From the NCBI GenBank assembly GCA_905160935.1, contig CAJHZI010000431.1:409501-473500 (forward strand): DNA of 64,000 bases, read 5' to 3'. The notes beneath the pieces are model-generated. The model worked only from the letters and a program-made list of their open reading frames with translations, ran no database searches and was not told the DNA's origin. Below, piece after piece: positions 1 to 14,500 of this stretch. Every line of letters begins with the position of its first letter. The stretch's first letter is position 1. Source of the stretch: Enchytraeus crypticus (taxonomy: Eukaryota; Annelida; Clitellata; Enchytraeida; Enchytraeidae). Made by a program: the position numbers and the translations under genes.

Positions 1-62
1 ACCCCGCACTTACTAATCCGCGGTCGAATATCTTACCGACATCATCACTGGCTATAGCCAGT
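1..62 (-). repeat. SINE-A, 5' part, cut by window edge
   Basis: Reverse-strand copy of a tRNA-derived SINE seen at least six more times in this window. It shares the block GTCGGTAAGATATTCGACC (as its reverse complement) with the copies at 40062 and 53085. Only the head is inside the window, and a (TA)n tract abuts it. Confidence 0.7.
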
Positions 63-63
63 G

Positions 64-140
<77 letters not shown>
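63..140. repeat. (TA)n microsatellite
   Basis: Nearly pure TA dinucleotide run directly next to the SINE-A head. Confidence 0.95.
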
Positions 141-144
<4 letters not shown>

Positions 145-354
145 ATGACTTTGGCCAAATATTAACGCCTAGTTAAGAAATAAAAACAGTTATTATTTGT
201 AGTAGATATTATATAGTACATCCCAGTACTCTAGAAATTAACAAAAAAGTAAATAACTTTATAGAAAAACAGTTAATTCAGAAGAAAAGTAATATTTTAA
301 ATTTAACCTATGCCTGATGGAGATATAGGACCCGATTGTTTATCTACTCTTGAG

Positions 355-900
355 ATTTTACTCTCTTCCATTAAGGAAGGCATAGATGAAAAAAATGTTC
401 AAACCAAGAACAAAAAAAGTTAAAAACGCGTTTCTTCCAAAAAAATAAAAAATGTAAAAAACGTAGAAAAAAAGCGTTAGTAGCGTACACGTAGGCTTGC
501 ATATATATTACCATGCTTTCATTCCATAACACTAAACAATTTTATTACAACTAGACTTGATCTAAAGTTCTAAAGTATATCCATAGACTCCATACAAATA
601 TCAACAAATACTTTCAGGTCACATTCAGCCACACGGTCAGTTGTTCATAATTATCAATACAAGAAAATTTAAATCCGTAAGAAATTAAGAATAGACAATG
701 TGTCAAAAATTAGAACATCTGCCTAACTGGGAAAATCAAAAATGTAGTGAATTACCTTTTATATAGTGATGTTCACGGTTTACGTTTTACGGTTTACGTT
801 TTTTATTTTATACAAGATAAAAAACGTAAAAACGCGTTTTTTTAAAAGATATAAAAAACGTAAAAAAAACGTTTTTTTCATCTATGAAGGAAGGCGTCAT
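355..900. repeat. Inverted A-rich AAACG repeats, possible MITE
   Basis: Around 371-400 lies GGAAGGCATAGATG followed by an A run. Around 865-898 lies its inverted counterpart, a T run followed by CATCTATGAAGGAAGG. Both flanks also carry AAAACGCGTTT and multiple AAAAAACGT words. The arrangement looks like a small inverted-repeat element with simple subterminal repeats. No target-site duplication was found, so the ends are uncertain. Confidence 0.4.
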
Positions 901-1368
901 TGACCATTGAAAAGATATCGAAGCTCTTGAACCATAACGTAACAGACAGTAATTTCCTACTCTGATGTTTATCAAATGCTAGGTCCGAGGAATATATTCC
1001 TTCGCACAGCTGAGCAGGTAGTATTTAAAGGAAAAAAATATATTTCAGGCAGTTCATAATTACAGAAAGTTTTAAAGGTTGACTCCACCTTGAATGTAGC
1101 CGTGGGCTTAGGAAGATATGACCTCTAAGTTGGCTTTCAATTGCGTTCTTCGCTTTCTAAGTAGTCATATCTGAAGACACACACGTTTGAGTTCCAGAAA
1201 AATACGACAGGAGAGTAATAGCAGTAGAGTTCTCAGGCATTTCATAATTACAGGACATCTTAAATCCACGAGAGTCCTAGTTAAATTTTCACACCGCGAC
1301 AGATGGCTTTCTTCGACCAAAAGATACTTTTGTTCCTTCGATCACTATATATTGATTTTATAGTGAGC

Positions 1369-1407
<39 letters not shown>

Positions 1408-2560
1408 GTATATATATAGGAGAAACCTTCGAATCTAAGATTTTCATTTAAATAGGTGCAAATCACAACCTGCACAATATCGTTCATTGCTCGTAAATCG
1501 ATGATATTTCGTCAATATTTTCTGCAATTGGTATGTACAGTATGTGACCCATCCAATAATCCATTTAATCAATAATTTGATATCATGTGAGAAAATGGAA
1601 TAAAGAAGCAGAAAAAGGCCTTTGTAAGGACTGAAGGGTCATGCTGAATTTTTCGCAGAATATCTTGAAGACATTGAGGAATGGGCAATATGATTAAATG
1701 AAAATCGAATGAAAATCGTTCTCCTATATTTATTGTAATAAAAAAAGGTGTGGGCGAATTGTATTTGTAAAGAGCAAGACTGATGTACAGATGTCGCGGG
1801 TTCAAAACCACGCAATCGTTGCTGACTGTTAGTTAATGTGCTTGAAACTGGCGTTGAACTGAGCTGTATGACATTAATTATAATCTATCTATATATTTTC
1901 TCTGAATTTTAGATTCACTTTTGCAAAATAACACCCAACTCGTTAATCTTTAATTGAATGCATTTGATGAAGCGATTAAAATTTGCTCAATATCTTCGCT
2001 GGTAGGATCGTTTATTGAGCCATTCTGCGTATGAATTACCGATAGAAGTACTGGTTTCGACAGTTCGCAACAACCCATACATACACAGCGAAATGAACAT
2101 ACTAATGATTTGCATGCGCTTTCAGCAACATAAATTCAGCTGCGGATAAAATATCTGACACAATATCTTGGTTTTAATATCTTTTTGACATAATATCTTA
2201 AAAACTTAATTCTAATTTTGAGAAAATTACATTTTTGTCAATATTGTTTGTGTGCACTAATTAACAATTGATAATTGAAGCTATTTTACAATAAATATTT
2301 CATGATCATGTTTAACTACTGTGAATTGTATTTACTGCTACCGTATTTGGCTAAAGCCAAGTTTAACGGCAGTTTTATGCCTGACTACATGTCAGTAACG
2401 GGAGGGCATATGATTTAAGCCCTGGATTTACTGATCTGTTGTCGAACTACTAGCCAATAAGCCACCGGCTCAGCCCTAGTGTTGTATTGTATAATATATG
2501 TGTATAATGACTGCAGTTATCGGTTATCCTACATGTTTGGTATTTATACACGGTATATAG
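901..2560. other. Unassigned AT-rich DNA
   Basis: No exon of the local gene family and no recognisable protein was found. The stretch contains a (TA)n tract at about 1369-1421. Short open frames here (1281-1487, 1569-1811) are unsupported, and the first is partly microsatellite. Confidence 0.6.
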
Positions 2561-2569
2561 ATATTGTAT

Positions 2570-2755
2570 TTGGTTATCCTACATGTTGGGTTCGAATCCC
2601 GGCCGCGCTGATCTGACAGTAAAATCTCGGACATTCGCTGGACTGGTTATACGGAAAATGGTCTAAATTGCCTAACGGTTCAAACATGCGGTATTAAAAG
2701 TGATAAATATCAACATAATTGATAATTTCATTATAATGCGTGTTTACTTTATTAG
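2570..2755 (+). repeat. SINE-B, tRNA-derived
   Basis: Contains a pol III B-box-like GGTTCGAATCCCGGCCG and a long 3' body that aligns with 51940-52110: shared words include CTGGACTGGTTA, CGGAAAATGGTCTAAATTGC and ATAATGC.TGTTTAC. Two copies of one body at distant sites show a dispersed element. The 5' A-box region is better preserved in the other copy. Confidence 0.7.
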
Positions 2756-3730
2756 ATATTTCTCTGTCAAACATCTGAAACTTTTTGATGACTCGGTGAT
2801 TGCAGTAAGTACAGTTCTGCGAACCTCATGTTTGCTTAATAAGCCAGATCTTTGTTTAAAGTTTGCATCAGAATAAGGGTCAACGAAGCATCTAAATCTA
2901 ATCCTGTCCCAGTTTCATATTATTGTAAAAGATCTAATTTTCGACTTTTTTACTTGGCCTATATTTCTCCTAGTAAAAAATGAAAATTTTATCTTCAGCA
3001 ATAGTATGAAATTGGGACAGAACTAGATTTAGGTGCATACTCTGGCATTGAATGTGTTACATTCGTTACACTGAATAAACATAATGCCTAATACCGTCGC
3101 TTTAGTACAACTTCAAACTTTGCTTGACGTCAATGAAAAGAATAATGGAACTTCTAGAACAAAAAGCACTCGAATCTGATTTGGTGCTTACATACAAAAT
3201 GAAATCGGCTATTCAGCTAAAAATCTATTGGATGTGACGGTCATAGATATCGCTATTGTGGAACAGTAAATATTGCTTTATTGATTTGTTCTGCGCCGTG
3301 ATGCTGAATAAAGTATAATACCTTTTGCTGGAGCGACTAACATTGGCTATATTTTTGACAAATAAAAGCGCATGGATGCAATTCTTACATCAATTATCCT
3401 ACCAGTGGAGCAGAAGAAATACTCTCTGTCAATATTAATTTCGTAATTAGACTAAATTATTTATTTTAAATGAATTTCTAATATGTAATATTAAATTTAA
3501 AAAATATAAATTTACAAAATCATTTTTAATATTCGGAATTCGGCCCTCTTAATATTTGGTACGGTCTGGATAAATCAATTAAATTTTTCTTGCTTATTTC
3601 TAGATATCTAGTTACCACTCATAGGGTATCGAATAGTAGGATATCTATTTTTTAAAGCTCGTTTCAAAGATTTCATTTAGGTTTTTATGTTTTGCCGCGA
3701 TCCTACGAATGCAAAAATTAATTATCTCTT
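2756..3730. other. Unassigned AT-rich DNA
   Basis: No coding exon, RNA gene or tandem array recognised. Confidence 0.5.
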
Positions 3731-3862
3731 CTTATCCGGATTAGGTGTGTTGGATAATTTGAAGACCCACTCATGTGTGGACATGAAGGGGAAAGAGGAA
3801 GACAGAGAAGAGTGGAGGCGTTATATATCATGGACTTGCCAGTGGGCAGTGTACTAAGAGAG
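3731..3862 (+). mobile_element. LINE-W 3' end, truncated
   Basis: One frame reads LKTHSCVDMKGKEEDREEWR then RYI, the extreme C-terminus of a non-LTR retrotransposon ORF2 seen in many copies here. It is followed by the 3' end GGGCAGTGTACTAAGAGAGA. Copies are 5'-truncated, as is normal for LINEs. The clade is unresolved (RTE/Jockey/I-like). Confidence 0.75.
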
Positions 3863-4132
3863 ATCCGGATTATTTGAAAGTTGATCAAACTCTGCGCGCT
3901 TTAAGAAGCGATAAAGCAGAAATTACGGATGGCAATGCGAGGAAACCTCATGGATCGTTTGTACCATCTAAAGGATATATTAACTTTTGGTAACACAACT
4001 GTACTTACAATAGGTCAGCCCCATTTGTCGATGGCTGTTTTTTTAGAAAGAACGATAGAGCATTTTGAGAAGGTATACAACCACTGGAGTTAAAAGTGAA
4101 TGAGGAAAGCGGAGGCTACATTAAAGGAAAGA

Positions 4133-4195
4133 TAGCTGGCTGAGACCGTAGCATGCGTGTCGGAAAGTTGTGCGACCTCGGATCTGTATGAATAA
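4133..4195 (+). repeat. Diverged SINE-A head fragment
   Basis: AGCTGGCTGAGACCGTAGC, then TGTCGGAAAGTT and GACCTCGGATCTGTATGAAT, parallels the SINE-A head but lacks the 3' half. Confidence 0.45.
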
Positions 4196-4644
4196 ATTAC
4201 GTATAATCGTAAGCTTTAACTGTGGTTTAAAAAACTCATTACAACATCCTGAGAGTTCATCAAAATTTAGAATTTGAAACTTGAAGAAATCTAATAGAAT
4301 CTGTGAAAATTTTTAACCTCAATTGAAGTCTTTTTATTTTTTAGCATTAAATATGATCATTTTATTAGTGGTTTAAGAATAAATACAAAATTGTAATTAA
4401 AATTGGTAGCTTGTAATATCGCAATGATACCAGATAATTATTTTACATGGATCCTATAACGTAACCTTTTCTTAAGTTATTGAAAAAATTTGGCAATTTC
4501 AATAGTACTTCAATACTTCAATACTTCAGTAAGATATTGAAGTCATGAATTTCTAATTTTATCTCATATTTTCATGAAAATATTTAATAATTTTGCAGAT
4601 TTCTATTATATAGCTAGTTAATTGCGTAAACAAATTTTTAAATC

Positions 4645-4867
4645 ATGAAAATTTCTAATTTTCTACTTCACATAAGTGTAACAGATGTTCTTGTAGCTAT
4701 ATTCATCCAGCTACAGTTAAACTTTCAATATACACTTTCTGCAACGACGGCTACCTTTTCGCGGAACGGAGACTTTGGGATCGGAACATGCAGAATTGGA
4801 ACAGCCAATAAAACTTCCATTGCTAGATCAAAATCCCAATGTGCAGCTTTTTCTCTTCAAGAGTTCG
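4645..4867 (+). CDS. Gene A exon 1 (leader and start of PAN-like domain)
   Basis: Encodes residues 1-74 plus one base. The hydrophobic leader is followed by GTCRIGTANK and SQCAAFSLQEF, parallel to GLCRIGQGD and HCAALSVQ in B and C. Donor GTATTA follows the phase-1 base. Confidence 0.8.
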
Positions 4868-7800
4868 GTATTAACAGCCTTTTTATTAGTAATCTCATTT
4901 TCTTTGGACTGTCAGTTCTGAATTTCTTAATTTTACCGTTTTTTATCTTTCCATTGCTCATCGACTTGGATTTGCCTAAATAGTAAATAGTGTTCAATGT
5001 TTTCATGAACGACGATAGCACTCTAATTCTTTTCTTTATGTCATATAAACACCAAACACCTCTTCTTGTACAAATATTTCAATTGAAGTCGATTTTACTT
5101 TCACAGCAATTAACTACCCAGCCAATATTAAACAATAGACAACAATTTTCCCATTAGAAGTGTTGCTTAAAATTTCAAAAACTTTCATCAAAATTGTTTA
5201 ATCTAATACTAAAACTATACTAAACATAGTTAGAATGTTCTTAAGAAAATTTATCGTCAACTATGTCAGTTGTTGATCGGCTAAAATATACATTAAGGTG
5301 TAACTGCCATGCAAGATGATAGTTATCACATTTAATGTTAGCTGTTCAAACCGTTAAATAATTTAGCCAAATTAGCTGGACCATTCGATTCATTAGCTGG
5401 ACCCGTGAATATCCTAGATTTTGCTACCTTTTTAGCTCGACCAGAAAGCGAAACCAAGTGTGCTCAATTTTTCTCAGGAGTATCCCTTTATAGAAATTCT
5501 TGACATCAAAGGACGCTCTACACAAGTTACTTACTTAGACATCGTGGTGGGATACAGGACAGCTTCTTGAGATGCATATGAACTTGAGATGCATATTACT
5601 CAAATTTCCTAATTCACTTAATTTGTAATGGTATGACTTTAATAAAAAATATCTTTTATGTGTGCTTCGTCTAACTGCACACATGATTTACCGCAAGTGT
5701 TAAAAGTATCCTGCACCTAGAGCAGATTTATCCATTTTATACCATCATCCTGTAGTTTAATTGCATCTGGCAGTTCTAGGATTTGAAACGAGGCTACAAG
5801 ATTCTGAGGTGGACGCTCTATCAATGAGGCAATCTCGTCAAATGTTGTAATTGGCCACAGCAATTTAGAAACTAAGGACCTATCCTTATTATTGCACTTT
5901 CACTTTGTTTTCAAGCAGTCCCTCTTCTGTTGTTCGCAATGATAATTTTACCAATTTGAATTTTGTTTTTTTAGATATGCTTTTTAAGAATCCATTCATT
6001 CTTTAATTTTCCGATTTGTAGTTAGAGCCTTTTCTGCTAACGTTACTTTCTACTGTTGCTTGACAGTAGAATGAGTAGGCCTAATACTCGTTATGTAAGT
6101 CTATACGTAAGAAAAAACTTAGAATCACTGACGGTTTCTTACTGAACTCTTTCACTACTATTTTATTGCAGGTTACGGAAGAGGATCATTTAACTATGAT
6201 GCAAACACTGGCTTATGCAGTGTATTTGCACAGAATGCTGGTTGCATATCCAATGTAGAAAACTGTGACAATTTTCAGGTACTGTTACTGTTGCATGTTT
6301 ATTATTCAGGAAATCAGAAAATCTAAAAAATACAACTAGTTAGAATTACTTGTTAAATATTCTTACTATATCCCTCTATTACAGAGGTTGGGAAATTCTT
6401 CCAAGGTAAAATTATGTAGATGCCCTGTACGTGGTGCATAGTTGTAAACTTTGCATTTTATTAGTTCAATGAAGTGGCCACCCATTGCCGTTGAACGTGG
6501 GACATCTTAATTATTTGATTAAGATGTCCCCGTTCTTTCTGCATCACAACCAATTTCATCAAAGTCACTGGAGAGTGGGAAAACGTGAATTGCCTTAACG
6601 TATTAGAATTTATACATGTCAGAAAACTCCGTATATTAAGCAAATGTAGCAATTCTATTCTCAAAATAAATTTCTTTCTTTCTAAATTCCAAGTTATAAC
6701 CAGCTTCCTATTTTTAGTTATCGTATTTGAAGCTATTAAATGTCTTAGGTCACTATGTTAATATTCAACTTCATACGTGACTTCAGAATAATTATACTTA
6801 TAATAATATCATTATATAATTATAAAACTGCGTATGCTTCTAATTTACATGTATACAGTATACATATACATAACTATCCATATAGTTATATATAGGTACA
6901 TTAGAAGCACAGGATATCCATACAACTATCTTAGTTTCTATTTATTGTATTGGTTTGATGCCTCTGACTGCTTTGTGCGTCTAGTTATACACATGATGCT
7001 ACGCATCTGTTTAATGCACTTTCGTGTTTAGTTGTTTTTTGTAAATCTCTTTATTTCCTGCTTCCTCTCCATCATTTTTGGTAATCGTTACCTTTTAACG
7101 GATCTCTGGCAGCTAGCGCGCAGTCAAGAATAATCCTGGGTCTTTTGATCAATAGTGTTAGTACTCAGTTTTTCAAGATAATTGTTAATTAAAACACTAA
7201 CCTAACCCGATGTTGCAAAAAAATCGCCTACTATGCTCATGCTCTATCAAGTGCGCTAAACCCCGCTCTTAACTGAAGCTGACATTCGTCAGGTAAGGCT
7301 TTCGTTGATAAGAAATCAACGAAATTGATTCCTTATCTTAAAATCGATTAAATGATTTCTTACTCTTTTCCTTTGTAATATCTGCATCCTAAATATAAAT
7401 TAAGTTTTAATTTAAAATCTGCATGGATAGTTTTATTGCTAACTAAATAAGATGATGACAGATCAGAGACTTCCAGGTATCTAGGCAATACTAAGGATAT
7501 TTGTCACGGGACTAAGTGATTGTTGCAGTGCACTAGATTTCCAATTTTCTTGAATCTGAAACAATATAATTTTATAATTTCTCACTATTTATATTTAAAT
7601 TTACGGGTAAATACATATGTACGATCTATGTGTATGTATGATCGGGTATGTAGGATCGCCTGCTTGTCTTAATTATTTTGACCTGAGCACGACTTACCGT
7701 ACGCCTTATGCTGGACTTAACTGATTTAGGTCTAGCGCTCAGTGCTATATGAGCTTTCGATGGAATTATGTGTGGTATAGTATAAATCTAGACTGAAATT

Positions 7801-10800
7801 TTTTGATCTCATAAATCCTGATCTCATTGTTATAGGTCAGAACCAAGAGTGCTGCTGAACTCGTTGCAGGTAATTGAACTAAATTGAGTCAAAGTTAATC
7901 TAATACTGAGAGTTAAATTTCTAATTAAGAGAAACTACTTTCAAAAGTTGTTGCAAATAATCTAAGTGGTATTTTATATGCAGAAACGTATTGATTCAGC
8001 TATATATATATATATGTTTTTAATCGCCATTTCATCACTGAACAGAGAGAGAAGATGTATGTTTATTTGTTCACATATCACACAGTACAGCAGTCAACAT
8101 ATTTCGAATAAAACATATTTCGAATAACATAGAGGTACATGTACATAAGTAAAACGCAAAGTCTGGCACTCTAATACATGCAAATCCAGGCCATCAATGA
8201 GGGAGCGTAACACCCTATCTAGTTGACCACCTGGATACGAATCACCTTGCTAGCAATTGTCCTGAACAGACGTGTATCCAGTGGCAACTTGTCTGTGTGA
8301 GTCAGAAATTATGTTACAATTATTGACATTTAAGAAAGCATATGGCACATACAACGCAACATCTCTTAACAAATGATTGTTAAGATGTAGATTGTGTGCA
8401 TAAAAATAATGAAAAGTTTGTGCGTTTTTAATGATTTAATTTAAAAATCGATTTGCTACTCTCTTTCTCTCTCTCTTTCTCTCTCAGTGCCCTGCGTACT
8501 GGTAGGTCCATGGTATGTAACGCCTCCGCTCATCTCTATCTTCCGTTTTCCTGTAAATGTCCACATATGAGCGGATCTTTAAATCATCTATAATATTCCT
8601 TTTGACATACCTATATTCTTGGGAGATTCTGCTTATGACAAGGTGGGCCCTCTATGCCTTTTTCAGCATCGTCTAACATTTACGAAAACAATCTTGTTTA
8701 CCACACTACTGTGCGATCATCTACAGTAGTAAACAATGATTTTTTTGCAGGGTAAACCATCTTGTTTACTCTGCTGCTGTTTCACTTATAATTATGTACG
8801 ATTTATATATTTTTATTAAGCAAATTTCACCTCAGTCGGCCTGAATACATCGGTTAAGATAGTGTGCGTTAGTGAGACAGGTAACGGCTCAGACTTTCTC
8901 GAATGTCAAACAGGTTGCTTGGCTTTCATTGACGGCAATTCAACATCCGGTGAGTGTTTGTAGAGTTTTGTGATAGTTTACAATAAACATTATATAGTGA
9001 GGTTTTACCGCTCATTGAACTGAATCGGTCTATTGTCTATTGATACAAATATTTAGTCTCAACTAGACATTGCAATGAATTTACGTAATTTGTATATGAT
9101 AATGAAGCTATTGTTCTTAAAAATCGTCAGTAATTATTTATTGGCATATATGCTGAATAACATAGATGAAAGGGATGTTAAAAAATGAAAAGATAAGGGA
9201 ATGTTAATGGTAAAAGAAATATTATGGTTGATATAAAGAGCTACTCATATGTGGATATGAAGAGGAAAACGGAAGATAGAGATGAGTGGAGGCGTTATAA
9301 ACCATGGGCCAGCCACTAAGGGCAGTGCACTAAGAGAGAGAGAGAGAGAGAGAGAGATACTGAATTACTCCGATGCTGCAATTCAGTAAAGCTCTGCTGC
9401 TTAAATTCTGAATTGAAGGTTTTCGTTTCAATAGCATCTTAGAGTATGCAAGACTAGAATTCTTTGAATTGTCTACAATGAATCTCAATGCTAAATACAT
9501 GTATATAGATAACCCATTCTGTCGTTCACACATTAGAAAGAGAGCCAATGAATTGCGCACATTAGTAACATTTAGAAATTGGAATCTCTTTGTTATCTTC
9601 CCATATACATAAGTAGTATACATTTTACGTCTTTACGTAGTATACATTTTACGTAGGCTTATACGTACATGTATTAGTCTAGTTTACGTAGGCTTATACG
9701 TACATGTATTAGTCTAGTTTACGTAGGCTTATACGTACATGTATTAGTCTAGTTTACTTAGGCTTATACGTACATGTATTAGTCTAGTTTACGTAGGCTT
9801 ATACATAAATGTATTAGTCTAGTTTACGTAGGCTTATACATACATGTACTAGTCTAGTTTACGTAGGCTTATACATACATGTATTGGTCTAGTTTACGTA
9901 GGCTTATACATACATGTATTAGTCTAGTTTACGTAGGCTTATACATACATGTATTGGTCTAGTTTACGTAGGCTTATACATACATGTAGTAGTCTAGTTT
10001 ACGTAGGCTTATACATACATGTAGTAGTCTACTTTAATAGTAGTCGCGTATATCCAAAACATTAATTGAGCTTAGTTTTAGAACAAGGTATCTCAATCTC
10101 CCTCTTTCTTAAATTAATTTTCTCTATTACTTAAATATCTATATAAAAAGGAGGCCTGACAACCCGAAAGACACTGCCAACAAGGTATTTGAAATGGGGA
10201 CCCTTGAAAAGGAACTGGCCAAAATTGTTGCCTCTACAGGGTGGTCCAGAATAAATGAAACTACTTCGAAGGCTAATGACTTTGACAATTTTTATCCAAA
10301 CGTCTTATCTACACATTATATAAAAGATAATTATCCTTTCCATTAAATAGGCAAATATCTCGGAGATATTCTCTCAAATATTTGAGAAAATGCCATTAGT
10401 CGCCGATATTTAATTTTCACATCATATGATTGCCTGTATGAAAGTAAACTTGTCTGAGTTTATTGAACCGTAGAACTGGCCAACTAACAGCCCCCCTCTG
10501 AATTCAACCCGATTTACTATTCGATTGCTTACTCTTGTCTTCAGCAATTAGTCTATTGTGAACCGATACACGACGTTGAACATTTGAAACAAGTCAATGT
10601 TTTCCAATATCAATATTTAATTTAGTTTATATGTAGGATGTTTGGATAAAAGTTATCAAAGTTATTAGCCTACAAAGTAGTCTCATTTATTCTAGACACC
10701 CCATACTTCTAGTGTTATTAGCGACACCATATATGGTAGATTGTGTAAAAGTCATAAACTACCGAGAATGATATATAAATAAAATCTTCAAAAAATATGT

Positions 10801-11382
10801 TAATATTTATGAGAAATAATACAATGTCGAAAATTACATTTCAGAACTACTTGCTACTAATATATTAGAGCTAATATCGATGCTACATTCAAGTCTACCA
10901 TTCGCCTCTCAGTCTCTTTACGGGTGGATCATCATTCAACAGACACTCACGGATGGTCTGGACTACAATAGGACATGGGAGGATTATAGAACGGGATTTG
11001 GATCCGTTACGTCACGTTATTCCAATTTTTGGATCGGTCTTGAATACATTCATCAACTAACAACTCTTCCTGATATTGAGGAATCAGCGAATTACGTAAT
11101 AAGGATTGAATTGTGTTCACAAAAGAATCGGCAATGGTATTAAGTCTTTTTATTTCAAATTCAAGGCTCACTAAAGACTAAATGTTATTATATAAGAATT
11201 TATACTTTTGTATTTGAATTAAAAAAATCTTTTTTTGAAAGGTATATTAACTATTAATATTTTGCCTTTTTACTTAATAACATTATGACTTATACATGTA
11301 TGTATTATGATTTAAATCAAAGTGATAGAAGCGATTAACCTCTCTCATAGTTTTCTCTCTCACGCTTCCTCTGACTGTCTGT

Positions 11383-11445
<63 letters not shown>

Positions 11446-11466
11446 GATATATGTATTTATATACAC

Positions 11467-11528
<62 letters not shown>

Positions 11529-14500
11529 TAGTTGTTTTTGTCTGGCATTGACTTATTCAGCCAACTTCTACCCCCTCCCCCTTACCAAAAACTCAAAGGA
11601 TGTGAGCAATTTGCAAAGGTGACTAGATTTGGGCTGGGGGGGGGGGGCTCAGAGGGTGGGATAGGTAGGTGGGGATGTGTCGATTTATTACTATTATAAA
11701 AGATAACCCACAATAGCTAGTCGCCATGAACTCATCGACCCGTAAAAAAAATCCGCTAGAGCCGGTGGGGGGGATGCATCCCCAGCAATGGTGTATCCGC
11801 GCCTGTTTTAGTTCTGTAAATTAATTTAATTCTCTGTTTTATTTTTTTTCTGTCCAATCAATCTAAATCTTAGCCTGAGGCTTACATATAGTTTGTAACT
11901 AGGGTTTTTTGAGATTTAGTGAATTCTAAACTTTGGTTAAGTGCTTGATTATTGAATTCTTGAATTAGAAAATTTGGAACTATGAATTCGTAAAATATAA
12001 TTAGGGATTCAACTATATTTAAGTTTGCATTATGATGACGTCTCACTAATGATTCAAGTATAGTTTAACCAGTAATCTGGCTTGTTCCTATATTGCACTA
12101 TTGCATTATTTAAATAGTTGTTTGAGTTTCTTAAATTTCATAAATTAATTCTAGTTGGCAACCAGCCTCCTGGCTCACTGTCCTGAGAACTCTTTAGTGC
12201 CTTCGCTTATCAAGAGAACAATGCAATCTTTGTTCTGATTTGTACGATAGCTTAATTCGGTTTGAGTGGCCACAAGCAACACTTAATTATTTAAAATATC
12301 ACAAGCTGCACTATTAGGAACTCTCCTAATTGGTTTCTTCTTTATCCATCAATATCCCATAGAAATCTGAACTAGTGCCATGCCACTTAGGGCACTATCC
12401 AGTACTGTACGCATATACAGTAATACTTTTTAACTCCTTCGATATACAATGTGTTACTAGGTCAAAAAAGAATTTTATTTTTATCCCAGTCTGCACCTTT
12501 ATGAAAATGCGTTAAATTATATATTTCATTAATTAACTATTAACTATTAATTACCAACAGGTCGTATGATATCAACGGGTCTTAATAATTAATCAGTAAA
12601 GGTCTCACAGATATTAAAAGATGGCATACCTTACAAAAAATGTTGCCACTTGAGGTGTGTCCTATAGGCCTATGCCACTTCGCAGCATACATCAGCTTCT
12701 TTTTTTTAGCATACAGTTGACTTCAATAAATAAACTTGGATTAATCGTTCTTAATATTTCCTGAGCTAGTAACATCTCGAAAATAAGCGCCTATTTTGCA
12801 TTAAGGCAGCGCTTGTCTGATTGTAGCTTTATGTCATCATTCAGGTACTATGCTGAATATTCAGTTTTCTGGGTGGAGAGTGAGGCAACAAACTACACGC
12901 TGCACATAGCAGGATACAGTGGCAATGCCGGGGACTCGTTGGGAGCAGGGGTGCCCTTTCTTGCCGAGTAAGATTAAATTATAAATGGACATTTTCGAAA
13001 AAAATACTACTAATTTAACGTATGCTATGATTAACAAAAGTTAGTTTTCTTAGCTTAAATAAAATTAAATATAATACTAAAATAAAATATTATTGAGAGT
13101 CATTGATGTTATTGATTAGAAAGATTCTGGAAGATTCCGACTTGACTATATTTTAATTAAGCAGCGACACAGAAAATGTGTAAAAAATCGAGAGCTTCTT
13201 AAGAATTTGATGCAGATTCTGACCATAATCTAATGATGGCTAAAATCGAGTTGTGTGAAGTTATGGAATACGTGCAGGTTAGACGAAAAGAAAGGTCAAT
13301 TTCAGAGGAAAGTAAATAAGAAGACTAAAGAGGCGAAGACGCTTGTGACATGGAACAAGATAAATGAGGCCACAAAAAGCAGCCAAACAAGTTTATGATT
13401 TCAAATTATGATTGCAACTAAAGTAAAAAAACATAGAATCACAATTGAAACGCAAAATAAGATGAAAAAAAAGAAAAATAGTCAGACAGAATATACAAAA
13501 AATAGATATACAAGATTAAACAACGAACTGAAAAGATCAAAATACAAAACAAGTGATCAATGATGGGATGAAATATGATGATTAAGCAGAAATTCTGCTT
13601 AATATTATTGAGAAAGACGTTCGGATTGTTATATCAAGAAGTTCGTCTGTGAAAAAGGAGCAGAAATTAGGTACAAAAACATTAGTGTCAATAACAGATA
13701 TGGGGAGCTAAGGACGTAAAAATAAATAATGTAAATTAAAGAAGGAAAGAATATTTGAATGATTTGCATGACAATTCTAATAAGCCAGCGGGGAAGGACT
13801 TTGGATTGGGAGAGTAATTGGTGATAGAAGATGGCCAAATAGGGCTTAGTATAATGAAAGAGCAAGTTTATAGAGCAAAGAAAGGAACGGGTACGTAAGG
13901 GAGGAGAGGCGGGGTTAGTGGCGTGGCGGCAGAGTTCCTGAAGGTGCTGGAAGGAGAAGAAGAAGCACTGCTGGGATTTGAGAGTCTACGCCTGCATGTG
14001 TGTGGTGCTCAGTCGTGGCTGAAGGGCTTTGTCGGGTAGGTGCTTGTCCATATTCCCAGTGAGTATGGGTGGAATATGCGGTGGAGTGATCGGTCTGACG
14101 AGCAGAGGGTTTGCTGACATGTGCGTCAAAAATCTAGTTACTAATAGTGGAAGAACGCTTTCAATCAAAGGCGTAAATGGTGCTATGTAAATCTGAATTT
14201 ATAGTCAGAAATGGACACGGTACAAGAGAAATGCTATACAAAGAATTTGTGAGAATCGAATGTTAGAGCAGCTTTTAGCTGTAAAATTATGTTTTTATTT
14301 GCTGTCTATATTTTGAGAAAGCTTTTGACAGGTTTTAACTTTTAACTTGTTGAAGATGTTGAGAATTTTGAGAGATAGAGGAGTCGACTGGAGAGGGTAA
14401 TTATGAATCTTTACGTGAATCAAAGTGCAAATTCTCAAAGTTCAACATGCATGTAGGTTATCGAAACAAGGGGGGTTGGGATGGTGAGTGGTACAGAACT

